The notes: generated by a model not told the origin, from the sequence alone. 64,000 bases of DNA from Desulfatitalea tepidiphila (GCF_001293685.1 NZ_BCAG01000007.1:1-64000); one strand, 5' to 3'; shown: positions 52,997-62,393, numbered from the stretch's first letter. Program-made: numbers and translations.

Positions 52997-55179
52997 TCGG
53001 CATCCTCGATGGTGGTCTCCGCTTTTCGCTGCCACTCGACAATCTGATTGCGCCCCTGTGCCTTGGCCCGATAAAGGGCCTTATCGGCCTGTTCGACCAG
53101 GGTTTTGGCCGAAACACTGCCCGCCGGGATCATGGCCGCCACGCCAAAACTCAATGATACATACTCATACACGTGGCTGGCGGGGTGGGGTATTTTCAGG
53201 GCGGTCACGGCGGCCCGGACCTCGCCGGCAACGAGGGCGGCCCCCTGCAAATCGGTACTGGGCAACACGATGGCGAACTCCTCGCCGCCGTAACGCGCCA
53301 CCAGGTCCATGGGGCGCTTGAGCGTGCCGCTGATGGCCTGGGCCACGGCGCGCAGCGCTTCGTCCCCCTTCACGTGCCCATAGGTGTCGTTGTACAGCTT
53401 GAAAAAATCGATATCACATAATACGACGGCCAGGTAGGTGCCCTCGCGGCGCGCCCGTCGCCACTCTTCGGCCAATCGCTCGTCAAATCGACGGCGATTG
53501 GCGATCTGGGTCAAATCATCCAGCGCGGCCAGGCGCTGCAGCTCCTCGTTGGCCTTTTGCAATGCCAACTCGACCTGTTTGTACTTGCCGATGTCGATGA
53601 GCGTACCGAGGATGCGCAGCGCCGCTCCCCTGGCATCCCGCTCCACCGCCCGCCCCCGCACCTGCACCCAACGCCACTGACCACCTTGGCCCAGCATGCG
53701 CAGTTCGATTTGAAAGGCCTCATTGGCCCCGGAGATGATCTTCCCGAACGTATCTTTGAGAAAGGCCACATCTTCGGGATGGGCCAAGGTGTTCCAGGTC
53801 TCCATGCTGGAGGGCAGCTCACCGGCCTCATAGCCCAACATGGAGAACCAGCGCGGGCTGAAGTAAATCTGGCCGACCTGGGGCAGATAATCCCACAAGC
53901 CCTCGTCGGCCGAATCGAGGGCCAGGTTCAGGCGTCGTTCGTTCAGATTCATGGCCTGTTCATTGCGCTTGCGGAGCAGGGCCTCGACAAAAATGCCTGT
54001 CAGCGTTTCGATGTCGTAACGGTCCACCAGGGCATAGCCGTTTGGATTGTTGGCCAGGGCGATGAACCCGGAAACCCCCGTCTGTTTGGGCAATGGAACG
54101 GCGAGCAACGTCTTGACTTCCGGGAACCCCTCGGGAAAGGGTTGCCAATCCGCTGTCTGGTCCCCGGCGGTCAGCATGACCGGCTCATTCCCATGGACCA
54201 TATGGCGCCATAGATCATTGAAAAGCGACCGGTCGTCCTGATCGGCCTGGCCCTTGACCGGGTCGCCGGCCGCCTGCATGGCCACGACCCGCCATTGACT
54301 TTCGCTTTTTTCGGCCATGAATCCAAACGGGCTCTCGGTCAGGGATTGGGCGGCCTGCAGGCAGGTGCTGGCCAGGGCATGCTCACTGCGATCGGTCAGA
54401 ATCTGCTGAAGGACCCGGTTGATGGCATCCAGCAATTTGGATTTCCGCACGATCTGCTCTTCGGCCAGATCCCGCTCCAGGACCTCCAGCTGCAGCCGCT
54501 TATTGGTGCTGATCAACTCGGCCGTGCGCTCCTGGACCAACCGTTCCAATTCGGTTTTATATCGATCCAACTCGCTTTCAAGACGCTGAAGTTTGGAAAG
54601 ATCCTGGGCGAGCACCAGGTTCTGAAAACCGAGCAGGGTGATCTGGCCCGCCAGGTTGTCGATCCAGGCCAATACCTTTTGAAAATCCGCCTCGGTGCCT
54701 TGCGGGCACTTCGCCAACACTCGCCAAAGGGTCTCCCCATCCAGACCCACCTGCTGCGCATAGCCGAAAACTTTCTCCTTATCGACCCGTTCATCACACA
54801 CCCGGGCGATCCACCAATTGGCCAGATGGCGATCGTGGACCAGAATGGGAACAGCCGCCTTGATGATCCCCAATGGTTCGATATGCCTGAAGGCCGGCTT
54901 CTTATCGCTCCTGATTTGGTTGGCGATGGCCCTGTCGTGTTTCGAGCATCCGTCGTCCGCTGACTCGGATTGCCGGATCAGCTCGCAAATGGGGCTGTCG
55001 TTGCTGGTCATGGTCAGGGGATTGCCATCCGGATCCGTGATGACCGATCTGACACCCCCCATTTCGGCGAGCGCATCCTGCAACTGCTGCAGATCCTCCA
55101 AAGGAATCAGGTTCAGCAATGATATCTGGTCCGGAAGACGATGGCCTTCCCGACCCGCCCTATATGATCTTTCGATCAT
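52993..55179 (-). CDS. Diguanylate cyclase with PocR, GAF and PAS sensory domains
   Basis: A 728-residue cytoplasmic enzyme that makes c-di-GMP. Residues about 18-185 resemble a PocR ligand-sensing domain with conserved Cys; a coiled coil (about 190-245) leads to a GAF domain (about 250-410), a PAS/PAC (about 415-545) and the GGDEF domain. The active site is GGEEF (631-635), with the inhibitory RxxD (RPMD) five residues before it. [13 protein letters not shown] keeps the Asp used for guanine recognition in PleD, which favours c-di-GMP over hybrid products. Its start overlaps a small upstream ORF (ATGA), and a GEMM riboswitch lies in the leader. Confidence 0.92.
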   Translation of the reverse strand: MIERSYRAGREGHRLPDQISLLNLIPLEDLQQLQDALAEMGGVRSVITDPDGNPLTMTSNDSPICELIRQSESADDGCSKHDRAIANQIRSDKKPAFRHIEPLGIIKAAVPILVHDRHLANWWIARVCDERVDKEKVFGYAQQVGLDGETLWRVLAKCPQGTEADFQKVLAWIDNLAGQITLLGFQNLVLAQDLSKLQRLESELDRYKTELERLVQERTAELISTNKRLQLEVLERDLAEEQIVRKSKLLDAINRVLQQILTDRSEHALASTCLQAAQSLTESPFGFMAEKSESQWRVVAMQAAGDPVKGQADQDDRSLFNDLWRHMVHGNEPVMLTAGDQTADWQPFPEGFPEVKTLLAVPLPKQTGVSGFIALANNPNGYALVDRYDIETLTGIFVEALLRKRNEQAMNLNERRLNLALDSADEGLWDYLPQVGQIYFSPRWFSMLGYEAGELPSSMETWNTLAHPEDVAFLKDTFGKIISGANEAFQIELRMLGQGGQWRWVQVRGRAVERDARGAALRILGTLIDIGKYKQVELALQKANEELQRLAALDDLTQIANRRRFDERLAEEWRRARREGTYLAVVLCDIDFFKLYNDTYGHVKGDEALRAVAQAISGTLKRPMDLVARYGGEEFAIVLPSTDLQGAALVAGEVRAAVTALKIPHPASHVYEYVSLSFGVAAMIPAGSVSAKTLVEQADKALYRAKAQGRNQIVEWQRKAETTIEDAD

Positions 55180-55394
55180 TCAGCTTTTTCCCACCGGTTC
55201 GACCGAGATGCCTTCATCGTGTATACGTACCTGTAGCCCCCGTCTTTGCGACGCACCAACAGATCACATGGACAGGCGCGTCCCTTTCTATCGGAACACC
55301 ATCCTGTCTCGGCCTGGAGACATCCCAGGATGCCGCTGTCTCCTGGTGGGACCGGCCGTCGTTCACCCCAATCGCTCGCGACGGCTGTATCCAC
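55176..55394 (-). CDS. Small Cys-rich ORF translationally coupled to the diguanylate cyclase
   Basis: Up to 72 residues. The stop (TGA) overlaps the cyclase ATG by four bases, and the ORF lies between the riboswitch terminator and the cyclase. The C-terminal part reads [20 protein letters not shown] and [12 protein letters not shown], with four Cys that could bind metal. The GTG start at 55394 has no clear ribosome site. AGGAG lies further in, ahead of non-ATG codons, so the true start is uncertain. No family is recognised. It may be a leader peptide or a partner of the cyclase. Confidence 0.45.
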   Translation of the reverse strand: MDTAVASDWGERRPVPPGDSGILGCLQAETGWCSDRKGRACPCDLLVRRKDGGYRYVYTMKASRSNRWEKAE

Positions 55395-55405
55395 CGCATC
55401 GTGAC

Positions 55406-55440
55406 AAAAAAACCGGACTGCCGCCAGGCAACCCGGTTTA
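55406..55440 (-). terminator. Intrinsic terminator downstream of the GEMM riboswitch
   Basis: On the minus strand, AAACCGG pairs with CCGGTTT and TGCC with GGCA inside it, followed by seven T. It starts about 17 bases after the riboswitch core and precedes the small ORF and cyclase genes. This is the standard expression platform of transcription-controlling riboswitches. Confidence 0.85.
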
Positions 55441-55456
55441 AAACAAACGATTCATC

Positions 55457-55535
55457 CAGGCAGCTCGGCTATCCGCAAAACACGGACCCGCAACTTTCCG
55501 TCCTCCGGTTACCCGAAGTTTGGCTTTTCTGGCTA
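55457..55535 (-). promoter_or_regulatory. GEMM-I riboswitch (cyclic dinucleotide sensor) in the diguanylate cyclase leader
   Basis: The minus-strand RNA shows the GEMM-I plan. The P1b stem CTTCGG/CCGGAG is capped by the GNRA tetraloop GTAA and preceded by CCAAAC. The conserved junction GGACGGAAAG follows, then the second stem GGGTCCG...CGGATAGCC and GAGCTGCC. CCAG and CTGG close the outer helix. GEMM-I RNAs bind c-di-GMP or, in some Geobacter-type variants, cGAMP; the discriminating base cannot be assigned by eye. It sits between a sigma-54 promoter and an intrinsic terminator. Confidence 0.82.
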
Positions 55536-55552
55536 TCAGCACATTCCCGTAA

Positions 55553-55568
55553 CGCAATGATAGTGCCA
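55553..55568 (-). promoter_or_regulatory. Sigma-54 promoter for the riboswitch-cyclase transcript
   Basis: On the minus strand, TGGCAC-T-ATCA-TTGC matches the -24/-12 consensus TGGCACG-N4-TTGC at all but one position, with correct GG-to-GC spacing. The predicted start is near 55542, a few bases before the riboswitch core at 55535. Confidence 0.75.
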
Positions 55569-55814
55569 ACCATTGACCATTCTCAGGTTTGTTTTTTAAC
55601 AGGCTCGATTTACATCTGAAATTTGCAAAATTGCCGCTATTTGTCAGGCGCCGCGACCAGCACATCATGTAATCGACTACCCAATGGTTATGAACTCTCT
55701 TTCCCAACTGACACCGGCTCTACCCTACGATCGCCCCTTGTCCAGGCCATCACCCGAAAAACCCGGAATCCGATTTATGCTACCGTTATCATTAAAAGGT
55801 ATTTTTCTTCACGC

Positions 55815-55843
55815 TTGACACTCCATGGGCTTCTATCTATATA
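55815..55843 (+). promoter_or_regulatory. Sigma-70 promoter for mlaC-mlaA
   Basis: TTGACA (55815-55820), a 17-base spacer and TATATA (55838-55843) are near consensus. AAAGGAG and the mlaC ATG (55946) follow about 100 bases later. The rest of the 55569-55945 gap shows no gene. Confidence 0.75.
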
Positions 55844-55945
55844 TGGGAGACTTGCTCGAAAAATGGCAGTAAAGTTTTATCATAAAGATCCGATAGGTTA
55901 AATCATGTACACTGCCTTGGATCGTGTCTTTCAAAGGAGCAACCC

Positions 55946-56569
55946 ATGTTTCTCAAGCGCTGGTCAGTCGCTATAGCCATATGGTGTCTTTTCGTCGGGA
56001 CGGTCGGAGCGGGCAATGCGTCGCCCACACCGATGGACTTCGTAAAGGAACGCATCGATCAGATCATCACGATACTCAATGATCCCACTTACCACACGCC
56101 CGGCCAAAAAGGTTCGCAAAGAGATAGAATTTGGGAAGTATCGCAACCCATGTTCGATTTCAAGGAGATCAGCCAGCGAACGGTGGGACCGAAATGGGAT
56201 CTCTTTTCGGAGGCGGAGAAAGAGCAGTTCACCCATGTCTTTTCCTCCTTTTTAGGCAATACCTATATCGACAAAATTCAGGGGGAGTATCACAACGAGC
56301 AAATCGTCTATCTCAAGGAACTGGTCAAAGAGCCTCTGGCCCTGGTTCGGACCAAGCTGGTCCGTGAAAGTGTCGAAATACCGATCGACTACCGATTGAG
56401 AAAAAACGATAATCAGTGGAAAGTATATGATATTCTTGTAGAAAATGGCGTCAGCCTGGTACAGAACTATCGTGTCCAATTCAGATCCATCCTGGAAAAA
56501 GAGCCTCCCGCCGAGCTGATCCGGCGGCTGGAGCAAAAACTGCAGGAACAGAATCAAGCCTTGCAATAG
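55946..56569 (+). CDS. mlaC: MlaC/Ttg2D-like phospholipid-binding periplasmic protein
   Basis: A 207-residue exported protein. The signal peptide ends near VGAGNAS. PMFDFKEISQRTVGPKWDLF, EKEQFTHVFSSFLGNTYIDK and DNQWKVYDILVENGVSLVQN are the MlaC conserved blocks. MlaC ferries phospholipids between the MlaA complex in the outer membrane and the MlaFEDB transporter. Here it is followed by mlaA after 40 bases; the inner-membrane mlaFED genes are not in the window. Confidence 0.9.
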   Translation: MFLKRWSVAIAIWCLFVGTVGAGNASPTPMDFVKERIDQIITILNDPTYHTPGQKGSQRDRIWEVSQPMFDFKEISQRTVGPKWDLFSEAEKEQFTHVFSSFLGNTYIDKIQGEYHNEQIVYLKELVKEPLALVRTKLVRESVEIPIDYRLRKNDNQWKVYDILVENGVSLVQNYRVQFRSILEKEPPAELIRRLEQKLQEQNQALQ

Positions 56570-56609
56570 CCATCGCGCCTCAATTCGCCAAAACAGAGCC
56601 GGCCCGCGA

Positions 56610-57449
56610 ATGAAAAATCGATCATTTACCAGCATTGCACTGTTTACCGTGGCACTTCTTTTTTTGATCGGCTGCGCCGGCGCCACAAGAAGCGGCGATC
56701 GTGGGACACCCGGGGAATTGCCTTCAGATCCCGAGTCATCATTGTCGGCATCCACCTCTGAAGGGGAGAATCAGCTCAGCGATGAAGAATTGCTTCTTCT
56801 TGAAGATGATTCGGATTGGAACGATGGGCCGACGGAAGAAATCTACACGGTGCCCGACCCGATAGAGCCCTTCAACCGGGTCATGTTCACCATAAACGAC
56901 AAACTCTACCTGTGGATCATGATTCCCGTGGCCAAGGGATATGCCAAGGTGGTTGAACCCCAAATCCGCACGGGCGTCAAAAACTTCTTTTTCAACCTCG
57001 GTGCGCCGATACGCATCGTCAACAACATCCTGCAGGGCAAGGGGAAGGCCGCCGAGGCGGAAGTCGCACGATTTCTCTACAACTCGACGGTGGGCGTTCT
57101 CGGCTTCGGCAACCCGGCCAAGCACCATGACGGTCTCAACCCCGATCCCGAGGACCTCGGCCAGACGTTGGGGGTCTGGGGTATTGGAGACGGCTTTTTC
57201 CTCTATCTACCCGTGTTGGGTCCCTCCACGCTGAGGGATACGGTGGGCTTCGTGGGGGACCGCTATGCCAGCCCGGTGGGCTTTGTCGAGCCGATGGAGC
57301 TCTCCCTGGGACTGAGCGGATACAACGTCCTCAATACGCTCTCTTTCCGTACCGACGACTACAGGACCCTGAAAGATGCAGCCCTCGATCCCTATGTCTC
57401 TTTTCGCAACGCGTATATCCAGTTGCGGCAATCCAAGCTCCGCAGATAA
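56610..57449 (+). CDS. mlaA: MlaA/VacJ outer-membrane lipoprotein
   Basis: A 279-residue lipoprotein. The lipobox is LLFLIGC at about residues 16-22. An acidic, Ser-rich linker follows, then the VacJ core: DPIEPFNRVMFTINDKLYLW, GVKNFFFNLGAPIRIVNNIL and DLGQTLGVWGIGDGFFLYLP. MlaA removes misplaced phospholipids from the outer leaflet and passes them to MlaC. The linker between lipobox and core (about 60 residues, rich in Ser/Glu/Asp) is longer than in E. coli. Confidence 0.92.
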   Translation: MKNRSFTSIALFTVALLFLIGCAGATRSGDRGTPGELPSDPESSLSASTSEGENQLSDEELLLLEDDSDWNDGPTEEIYTVPDPIEPFNRVMFTINDKLYLWIMIPVAKGYAKVVEPQIRTGVKNFFFNLGAPIRIVNNILQGKGKAAEAEVARFLYNSTVGVLGFGNPAKHHDGLNPDPEDLGQTLGVWGIGDGFFLYLPVLGPSTLRDTVGFVGDRYASPVGFVEPMELSLGLSGYNVLNTLSFRTDDYRTLKDAALDPYVSFRNAYIQLRQSKLRR

Positions 57450-57486
57450 GATCTGTTGCGCGTGATCCTTCTATTTCAATACCGAA

Positions 57487-59061
57487 CTATTCGCCCATGC
57501 GCCTCCCCGGCGCCGGTACAGAGGGAAAACGACCCGGATCGGTATGCGGAATGAATTTGGCGGCCGAAAAGCGGTTCATGAAATCCTGGTTCACGTTCAA
57601 TTCCATGTAGGTGATGCCGTCACGGATGGCATCGATATCCATCACCGCTTCACGGGACTGCAGAAGGAGGCTGGCGCCGCCCAGGGAGGTGTTGCCCATG
57701 GAACGGAAAGCGGTCGGCGGCAGATCGGGCAGCATGCCGATGGTGATCGCAGAGCGGGGATCGATAAACGATCCGAAGGTGCCGGCCACAAAAAAGGTCT
57801 TCAATTCGTCCAGGGCGATGCCCATGCTGCCGGTGAGGGTTTCCAAAATCGTGTACATGGCCGCCTTGGAACGGATCAGGCTGTCCATGTCGGCCTGGCT
57901 GATGCCCAGGGGCTGCCCATTGGCCGATGCCTCGGGCGGCACGATGATCACATGGGCCATGCCGTTGATTTCCACCCAACGCTCACCGCAAACCGCCGGT
58001 TGGAACTTGCCGCGGATGTCGATCATGCCGGACAGATAGAGCTGGGCCGCCAGATCGATGACCCCGGAACCGCAGATCCCCCTGGGCGGCAAATCGTCGA
58101 TGGTATGGATATCGATGGCTTTCGAGTCGGGATCGATGCGCACCCGGTCGATGACGCCGGGTGCCGCCGTGGTGCCCATTCGCGTAACACCGCCCTCCAA
58201 GGCCGGCCCGGCGGCGCCGGCGCATGCCATCAGCCACTCCCGGTTGCCGAGAACCACTTCCGCATTGGTGCCCACATCCACCAGAAGAGCGGTCTCGGAT
58301 TGGCGATGCAAGCCGGTGAACAGGATGCCGGCGATGAGATCTCCTCCGAAGTAGCTGCCGACACTGGGAAAGAGAAAAAGCCGGGCCAGGGGATTCACCG
58401 TCAGGCCCAACTGAGCCGCCGGGATCAGGCCGAACCGGTTGACGGCCGGGATATAGGGCTCCCGGATCATCCAGCGGGTCGGCAATCCGGCCAGCAGGTG
58501 GCTCATGGCCGTGTTGCCGGCCACACTGATCAAAAAAATGTGGTCGGGTGTCATGTGAACCGAACGACACAGGTTCGCCACCTCCCGGTTGATCCCTGCG
58601 ACGATCAACGCCTGAAGCCGTTCGAGCCCACCGGGCTGGTCGGCGTAATGGATCCGCGCCAGCACATCCGGGCCGATCTCGATCTGGGGGTTGTCAAAGG
58701 CACGCTCCGCCAGGACGCGTCGATCGTCCAGATCCACCAGCCGCATCACTACCCGGGTGGTTCCCAGATCGATGGCCAGGCCGGCCAGCGCCTCGTCTGC
58801 GGCGGCCACATGAACGAGCCGGCCGCAGGCGCCGTCCCGAAAGAGGATGCACCGGACCCGATACGCAGCGTCGCGGAGGACTTGGGGCAGTCGTCGCAAC
58901 AGGATCAGGTCGGCCTGCACCTGGTCGACCCCCAATTCCCGTTTCAATGCGCGTAAAAGGCGATCGGCATCGGCGGAGTTGTCGCGCAAAGAGGGCGACG
59001 GCAACGTCACGGAAACGACCCATCCGGGTGAAGTCGAGTGAGCTTGTTGTCGTTCGATCAT
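57487..59061 (-). CDS. RACo-like ASKHA-domain protein lacking the N-terminal ferredoxin
   Basis: A 524-residue protein. AIDLGTTRVVMRLVDLDDRR and GNTAMSHLLAGLP, followed by GSYFGGDLIAGIL, DVGTNAEVVLGN and AGPALEGG, match the ATPase (ASKHA) part of reductive activators of corrinoid proteins (RACo/RamA, DUF4445). Such proteins use ATP to reactivate corrinoid iron-sulfur proteins. The usual N-terminal [2Fe-2S] domain is missing: residues 1-90 show no CxxxxC cluster motif. It is the last gene of the deacylase operon. An altered electron donor or a different role is likely. Confidence 0.78.
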   Translation of the reverse strand: MIERQQAHSTSPGWVVSVTLPSPSLRDNSADADRLLRALKRELGVDQVQADLILLRRLPQVLRDAAYRVRCILFRDGACGRLVHVAAADEALAGLAIDLGTTRVVMRLVDLDDRRVLAERAFDNPQIEIGPDVLARIHYADQPGGLERLQALIVAGINREVANLCRSVHMTPDHIFLISVAGNTAMSHLLAGLPTRWMIREPYIPAVNRFGLIPAAQLGLTVNPLARLFLFPSVGSYFGGDLIAGILFTGLHRQSETALLVDVGTNAEVVLGNREWLMACAGAAGPALEGGVTRMGTTAAPGVIDRVRIDPDSKAIDIHTIDDLPPRGICGSGVIDLAAQLYLSGMIDIRGKFQPAVCGERWVEINGMAHVIIVPPEASANGQPLGISQADMDSLIRSKAAMYTILETLTGSMGIALDELKTFFVAGTFGSFIDPRSAITIGMLPDLPPTAFRSMGNTSLGGASLLLQSREAVMDIDAIRDGITYMELNVNQDFMNRFSAAKFIPHTDPGRFPSVPAPGRRMGE

Positions 59062-59083
59062 AGCAAATGGATCACGCTTACGG

Positions 59084-59857
59084 TTAGGATGGCTGCCGGT
59101 TCGACCGAAGTCGCTGAACCATGGATGCCATCTGTTCCATCACTTCACCAGCTGAACCGAGCAGGGTCACGTCGCTGATCCGATGGGTCAATGGGGTGGG
59201 CTCGGGATTGACTTCGATGATGAATGCGCCGCTATGCTTGGCGATCACGGGCAGGGAGGCGGCCGGCTCGACCGTGGCCGACGTGCCGATCACCAGCATC
59301 ACGTCGCAGCCGGCCGCGAGCTGCTGGGAACGCTGCAGCAACCTTGGATCGATCATTTCGCCGAAAAGCACCACGTCGGGCCGCAGCACACCGCTGCATT
59401 CACATCGCGGCGGGATCACCTCCAGGGGCACCGACCGCCAGTCGCTACGGCGGCCGCAGACGGAACAGCGCACAAATGCATGGGTGCCATGAAACTCGAT
59501 GACATCGCGGTGACCCGCTTGCTGATGCAGGCCATCGACATTCTGGGTGATCACGGTCTGCAGCACCCCCATTTCCTCCAACCGCCACAGCCCCTGATGG
59601 CCGGCATTGGGGCGCGCCTTTTCCAGCACATGGCTGATACCGAGAAACAGGACCTTCCAGACTTCGGCGGGGTCGTTTTCAAAGGCGGCCACGTGGGCAT
59701 ATTTCATGGGATCGATTTTCTCCCAGAGACCTCCCCTGCCCCGAAAAGGCGGAATGCCGCTCTCCACGGAAATCCCCGCACCGGTCAGTGCCACTGCCTT
59801 GCGCGCCCCGGCACAGGCAATGGCCGCACGTTCCAGGGCGGGATCGGATGTTGTCAT
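59084..59857 (-). CDS. cobB: NAD-dependent protein deacylase, Sir2/CobB family
   Basis: A 257-residue sirtuin that removes acyl groups from lysine using NAD. GAGISVESGIPPFRG and TQNVDGLHQQAG bind NAD, the catalytic His is in EFHGT, and zinc Cys are CSVC and CECSG. The bacterial CobB group also removes succinyl groups when Tyr/Arg are present in the acyl pocket; here those residues are not clear. It lies in an operon with an AcuC-like deacetylase. Confidence 0.92.
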   Translation of the reverse strand: MTTSDPALERAAIACAGARKAVALTGAGISVESGIPPFRGRGGLWEKIDPMKYAHVAAFENDPAEVWKVLFLGISHVLEKARPNAGHQGLWRLEEMGVLQTVITQNVDGLHQQAGHRDVIEFHGTHAFVRCSVCGRRSDWRSVPLEVIPPRCECSGVLRPDVVLFGEMIDPRLLQRSQQLAAGCDVMLVIGTSATVEPAASLPVIAKHSGAFIIEVNPEPTPLTHRISDVTLLGSAGEVMEQMASMVQRLRSNRQPS

Positions 59858-59868
59858 GGTTCGTCCTC

Positions 59869-60708
59869 CTAAAGTTCAAATACCATGTCCGCCGCCACCG
59901 CCGAACATTTCATGTCGACGCCGCGTTCGGCAATGATGTTGCGGCAGGCGGCCACCATCTCGTCCACCTCGTCGTCGGTACGTTCCTGGTTGAGATGAAA
60001 CAATCCCAGCTGTTTGACTTCGGCCTTGAAGGCCAGCTCCAACACATCCAGATAAGAAGAGTGTCCCCATTCGATGAGCAATTTGTACTCGCGCGGGGTA
60101 TACTCGGCGTCGTGGATCAAGAGATCGGCTCCTCGGCAAAACTCCAGATATTCGGACGCCGGCAACCCCCCGGGGTGGACGAACCCCAACTCGTTATCGG
60201 TGAGGAAGACGAAGGTTTTGCCGTCTTCGATGAACTTGTATCCCTTGCCGGTATTGGGATGGCTGATCTGAATGGGGATGACCGTGACCGACCCGATTTC
60301 AAATTGCACGGGATTACCGGCCTCATAAAAAATCTTGGCTTTCAAATCCGAATAGCGGACCGGAAAATTGGGCGGGGCCATCACTTTAGAAAACATGCTC
60401 TCCATGAACTTTTTATGAAACGGTCCCCGGTGCATGTGGATCTGCGGGTGCTCGAGGAAGAGGGGCTTGAAGAAGGGAAAGCCCATCAGGTGGTCCCAGT
60501 GGCCGTGGGTCAACAAAAAATTGTACTGGTAGCGCCCCTCCTGGATCAGCGCATTGCCCAATCGGCGAATGCCCGTGCCGGCATCGACGATTATGATATC
60601 ATCGCTTCGGGTCCGGATCTCCAAGCAGGTGGTGTCTCCGCCATATTTGATATACTCTTTTCCAGATACAGGAATGGAGCCCCTCGATCCCCAGCAACGT
60701 ATCAGCAT
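59869..60708 (-). CDS. MBL-fold metallohydrolase
   Basis: A 279-residue metallo-beta-lactamase-fold enzyme. The metal site THGHWDH is at residues 67-73, and IHDAEYTPREY, FLTDNELG and LFHLNQ supply further ligands. CWGSRGSIP at the N-terminus is the signature of a conserved branch of MBL hydrolases. Substrate is unknown; relatives include phosphodiesterases and RNase Z-like proteins. It overlaps the next gene by 7 bases, so the two are co-translated. Confidence 0.88.
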   Translation of the reverse strand: MLIRCWGSRGSIPVSGKEYIKYGGDTTCLEIRTRSDDIIIVDAGTGIRRLGNALIQEGRYQYNFLLTHGHWDHLMGFPFFKPLFLEHPQIHMHRGPFHKKFMESMFSKVMAPPNFPVRYSDLKAKIFYEAGNPVQFEIGSVTVIPIQISHPNTGKGYKFIEDGKTFVFLTDNELGFVHPGGLPASEYLEFCRGADLLIHDAEYTPREYKLLIEWGHSSYLDVLELAFKAEVKQLGLFHLNQERTDDEVDEMVAACRNIIAERGVDMKCSAVAADMVFEL

Positions 60709-61676
60709 GGCTGCCCCTTGTTATTCGTCCGACAATTGAAACCGCTCTCCGCCACAGCGCGTCCGTAGTACGTAAACCATGTTCCGTCCCGCTCCCACTT
60801 TTCAATTATCTCTACGGGATGTCCACGCAATTGATGCTCGATCTCTCTGGCCTGGGAACGCAGAAGACCGGAGAGGACAAACCGTTTCTGGCGGCTGAAA
60901 CCTCGGGCGGCAACCAATTCGCGCATCACCGCATAGTGGATATTGGATACCATAAGGTCACTGGAAATGTCCATGAAATCCATGGCATTACCCTGTGCGA
61001 CCAGTACGCTTGCCTCCATCCGATTGGCAATGACGTTCCGTTGGGCGGTTTCGGCGGCCAACCGATTCAAATCGACTGCAATGACGGCTCCGGCCCCCAG
61101 GCGGGCGGCGGCCAAGGCCAACAATCCGGTGCCGGTACCCAAATCGAGCACGGTGTGAATCGGTTGCGCATCAAAGGCCATCTGGATCGCAACCAGGCAG
61201 TCGCTGGTCGTGGGGTGCCGGCCGCTTCCGAAGACCACGCCCGGATCGAGCACGATGGCCCGCGCATCGTTGGCAACAGGGTCATCCATCCAGGGCGGGA
61301 CGAAGGTCAGCCGGCCGACCTGAAATGGTCCAATGGCGTGCCCCTGCCACTCTTCGTAAGTCATCTGAAACCGGTCCTCAAGGACCAGGTGGGCCTGTCG
61401 TTGGACAAGCAGGCGCACCTCTTCATCGGACGACACCTTGAAAAAGAGAAAGGAGTCTTCCCCCTCTTGCCAGTTGCCGATGTAGTTTTCATGAGTGCTG
61501 AAGGGGTTGCCGTGAACCTGCCCCCGGATGTAGTAAATATAGAGATCTTGGTAAGGTGCAAGGAGCATGGAAGACATCGTCATGGCGGATTCGAACGGTG
61601 GCGCACCTGTGCTTATAAGAGCCAGGGTGTAGGGCAGGAATCCCTGTCGAATGTCCGGAATCGACAGCGCCCGCAT
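60702..61676 (-). CDS. PrmA-like ribosomal protein L11 methyltransferase
   Basis: A 324-residue SAM-dependent methyltransferase. LDPGVVFGSGRHPTTSDCLV and VLDLGTGTGLLALAAARLGA, followed by DLNRLAAETAQRNVIAN and SDLMVSNIHY, are the PrmA C-terminal signatures. The N-terminal substrate domain is divergent from E. coli PrmA, so the target may be L11 or another protein. The start could be 61676 or an internal ATG at 61583 or 61568. Confidence 0.8.
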   Translation of the reverse strand: MRALSIPDIRQGFLPYTLALISTGAPPFESAMTMSSMLLAPYQDLYIYYIRGQVHGNPFSTHENYIGNWQEGEDSFLFFKVSSDEEVRLLVQRQAHLVLEDRFQMTYEEWQGHAIGPFQVGRLTFVPPWMDDPVANDARAIVLDPGVVFGSGRHPTTSDCLVAIQMAFDAQPIHTVLDLGTGTGLLALAAARLGAGAVIAVDLNRLAAETAQRNVIANRMEASVLVAQGNAMDFMDISSDLMVSNIHYAVMRELVAARGFSRQKRFVLSGLLRSQAREIEHQLRGHPVEIIEKWERDGTWFTYYGRAVAESGFNCRTNNKGQPC

Positions 61677-61703
61677 TTACACCAAAAATTTTCCGGTTGC
61701 AGG

Positions 61704-62393
61704 TTATGCTTCAGGCGGAGCCGCCTTGGGAAGTTGATCCAGATACCATTGCATCGGATCGAGGATCTCGAAACCCAACTCGCGCAGCCGCTGCTTGACA
61801 CGCATCACGTTGTTGGTCAGCAGATAGGGAAAAACGGCCCGCTTGTCTTTTTCGAAATAGCGTGCCACCAGTACGCTGCCACAGGAAATTTTCTCTTCGG
61901 TGATCACATCGACGATCCGCTTGAGCTGCCCGACTTTTTCTTCCGCCAGAATGCACAGCAGGGTCCCAGGTTCACCGATGCCCAGCACATTGATAAAGGC
62001 CCGCAGAAGGTCGCGCACCGAAATGATGCCCTTGAGCCGCCCGTCACGATCCACGACCGGAAAAGCCCCCATCCTCTTTTCCTGGATCAACAACAAGGCG
62101 TCCTGCAGGGTGTGCTCCGGCGATATGGTCGCCGGTTTGTCCGTCATGTATGTCTCCACCTTGAGATGGGCATATTTGGCGCGCTCCTGGGAATCGGGCT
62201 TTTCCTTGACAAGATGGTAAGGCAGTGCACCGCGGATATCGCGGTCCGTAATGATGCCCATCAGGATATTGTCATCATCGACCACAGGCAGATGGCGGAT
62301 CTGATGCTCGCTCATCAGGTCCTGAGCTTCCAGCAGCGATGTCTCCTTGCGAACCGTGATCACCTTTTCGGTCATGGATCGGCTGACAAACAT
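61704..62393 (-). CDS. Two-CBS-domain protein, AcuB-like
   Basis: A 229-residue protein. The two CBS modules are SMTEKVITVRKETSLLEAQD...GIITDRDIR and YMTDKPATISPEHTLQDAL...GIISVRDLL. They bind adenine nucleotides such as AMP, ATP or SAM. A C-terminal ACT-like region (about 145-229) follows, as in AcuB. In Bacillus, acuB and acuC lie with the acetyl-CoA synthetase regulation genes, and here the AcuC-like gene is immediately upstream. Confidence 0.88.
   Translation of the reverse strand: MFVSRSMTEKVITVRKETSLLEAQDLMSEHQIRHLPVVDDDNILMGIITDRDIRGALPYHLVKEKPDSQERAKYAHLKVETYMTDKPATISPEHTLQDALLLIQEKRMGAFPVVDRDGRLKGIISVRDLLRAFINVLGIGEPGTLLCILAEEKVGQLKRIVDVITEEKISCGSVLVARYFEKDKRAVFPYLLTNNVMRVKQRLRELGFEILDPMQWYLDQLPKAAPPEA

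Noticed and set aside
55406-55440. TGCCTGGCGGC on the minus strand looks like the start of 5S rRNA
   Set aside because: The remainder does not match 5S rRNA; the bases form the loop side of an intrinsic terminator.
55119-55707. Short ORFs on both strands across the riboswitch region
   Set aside because: They overlap RNA structures, lack ribosome sites and have no protein-like composition, except the ORF overlapping the cyclase start, which is kept as tentative.
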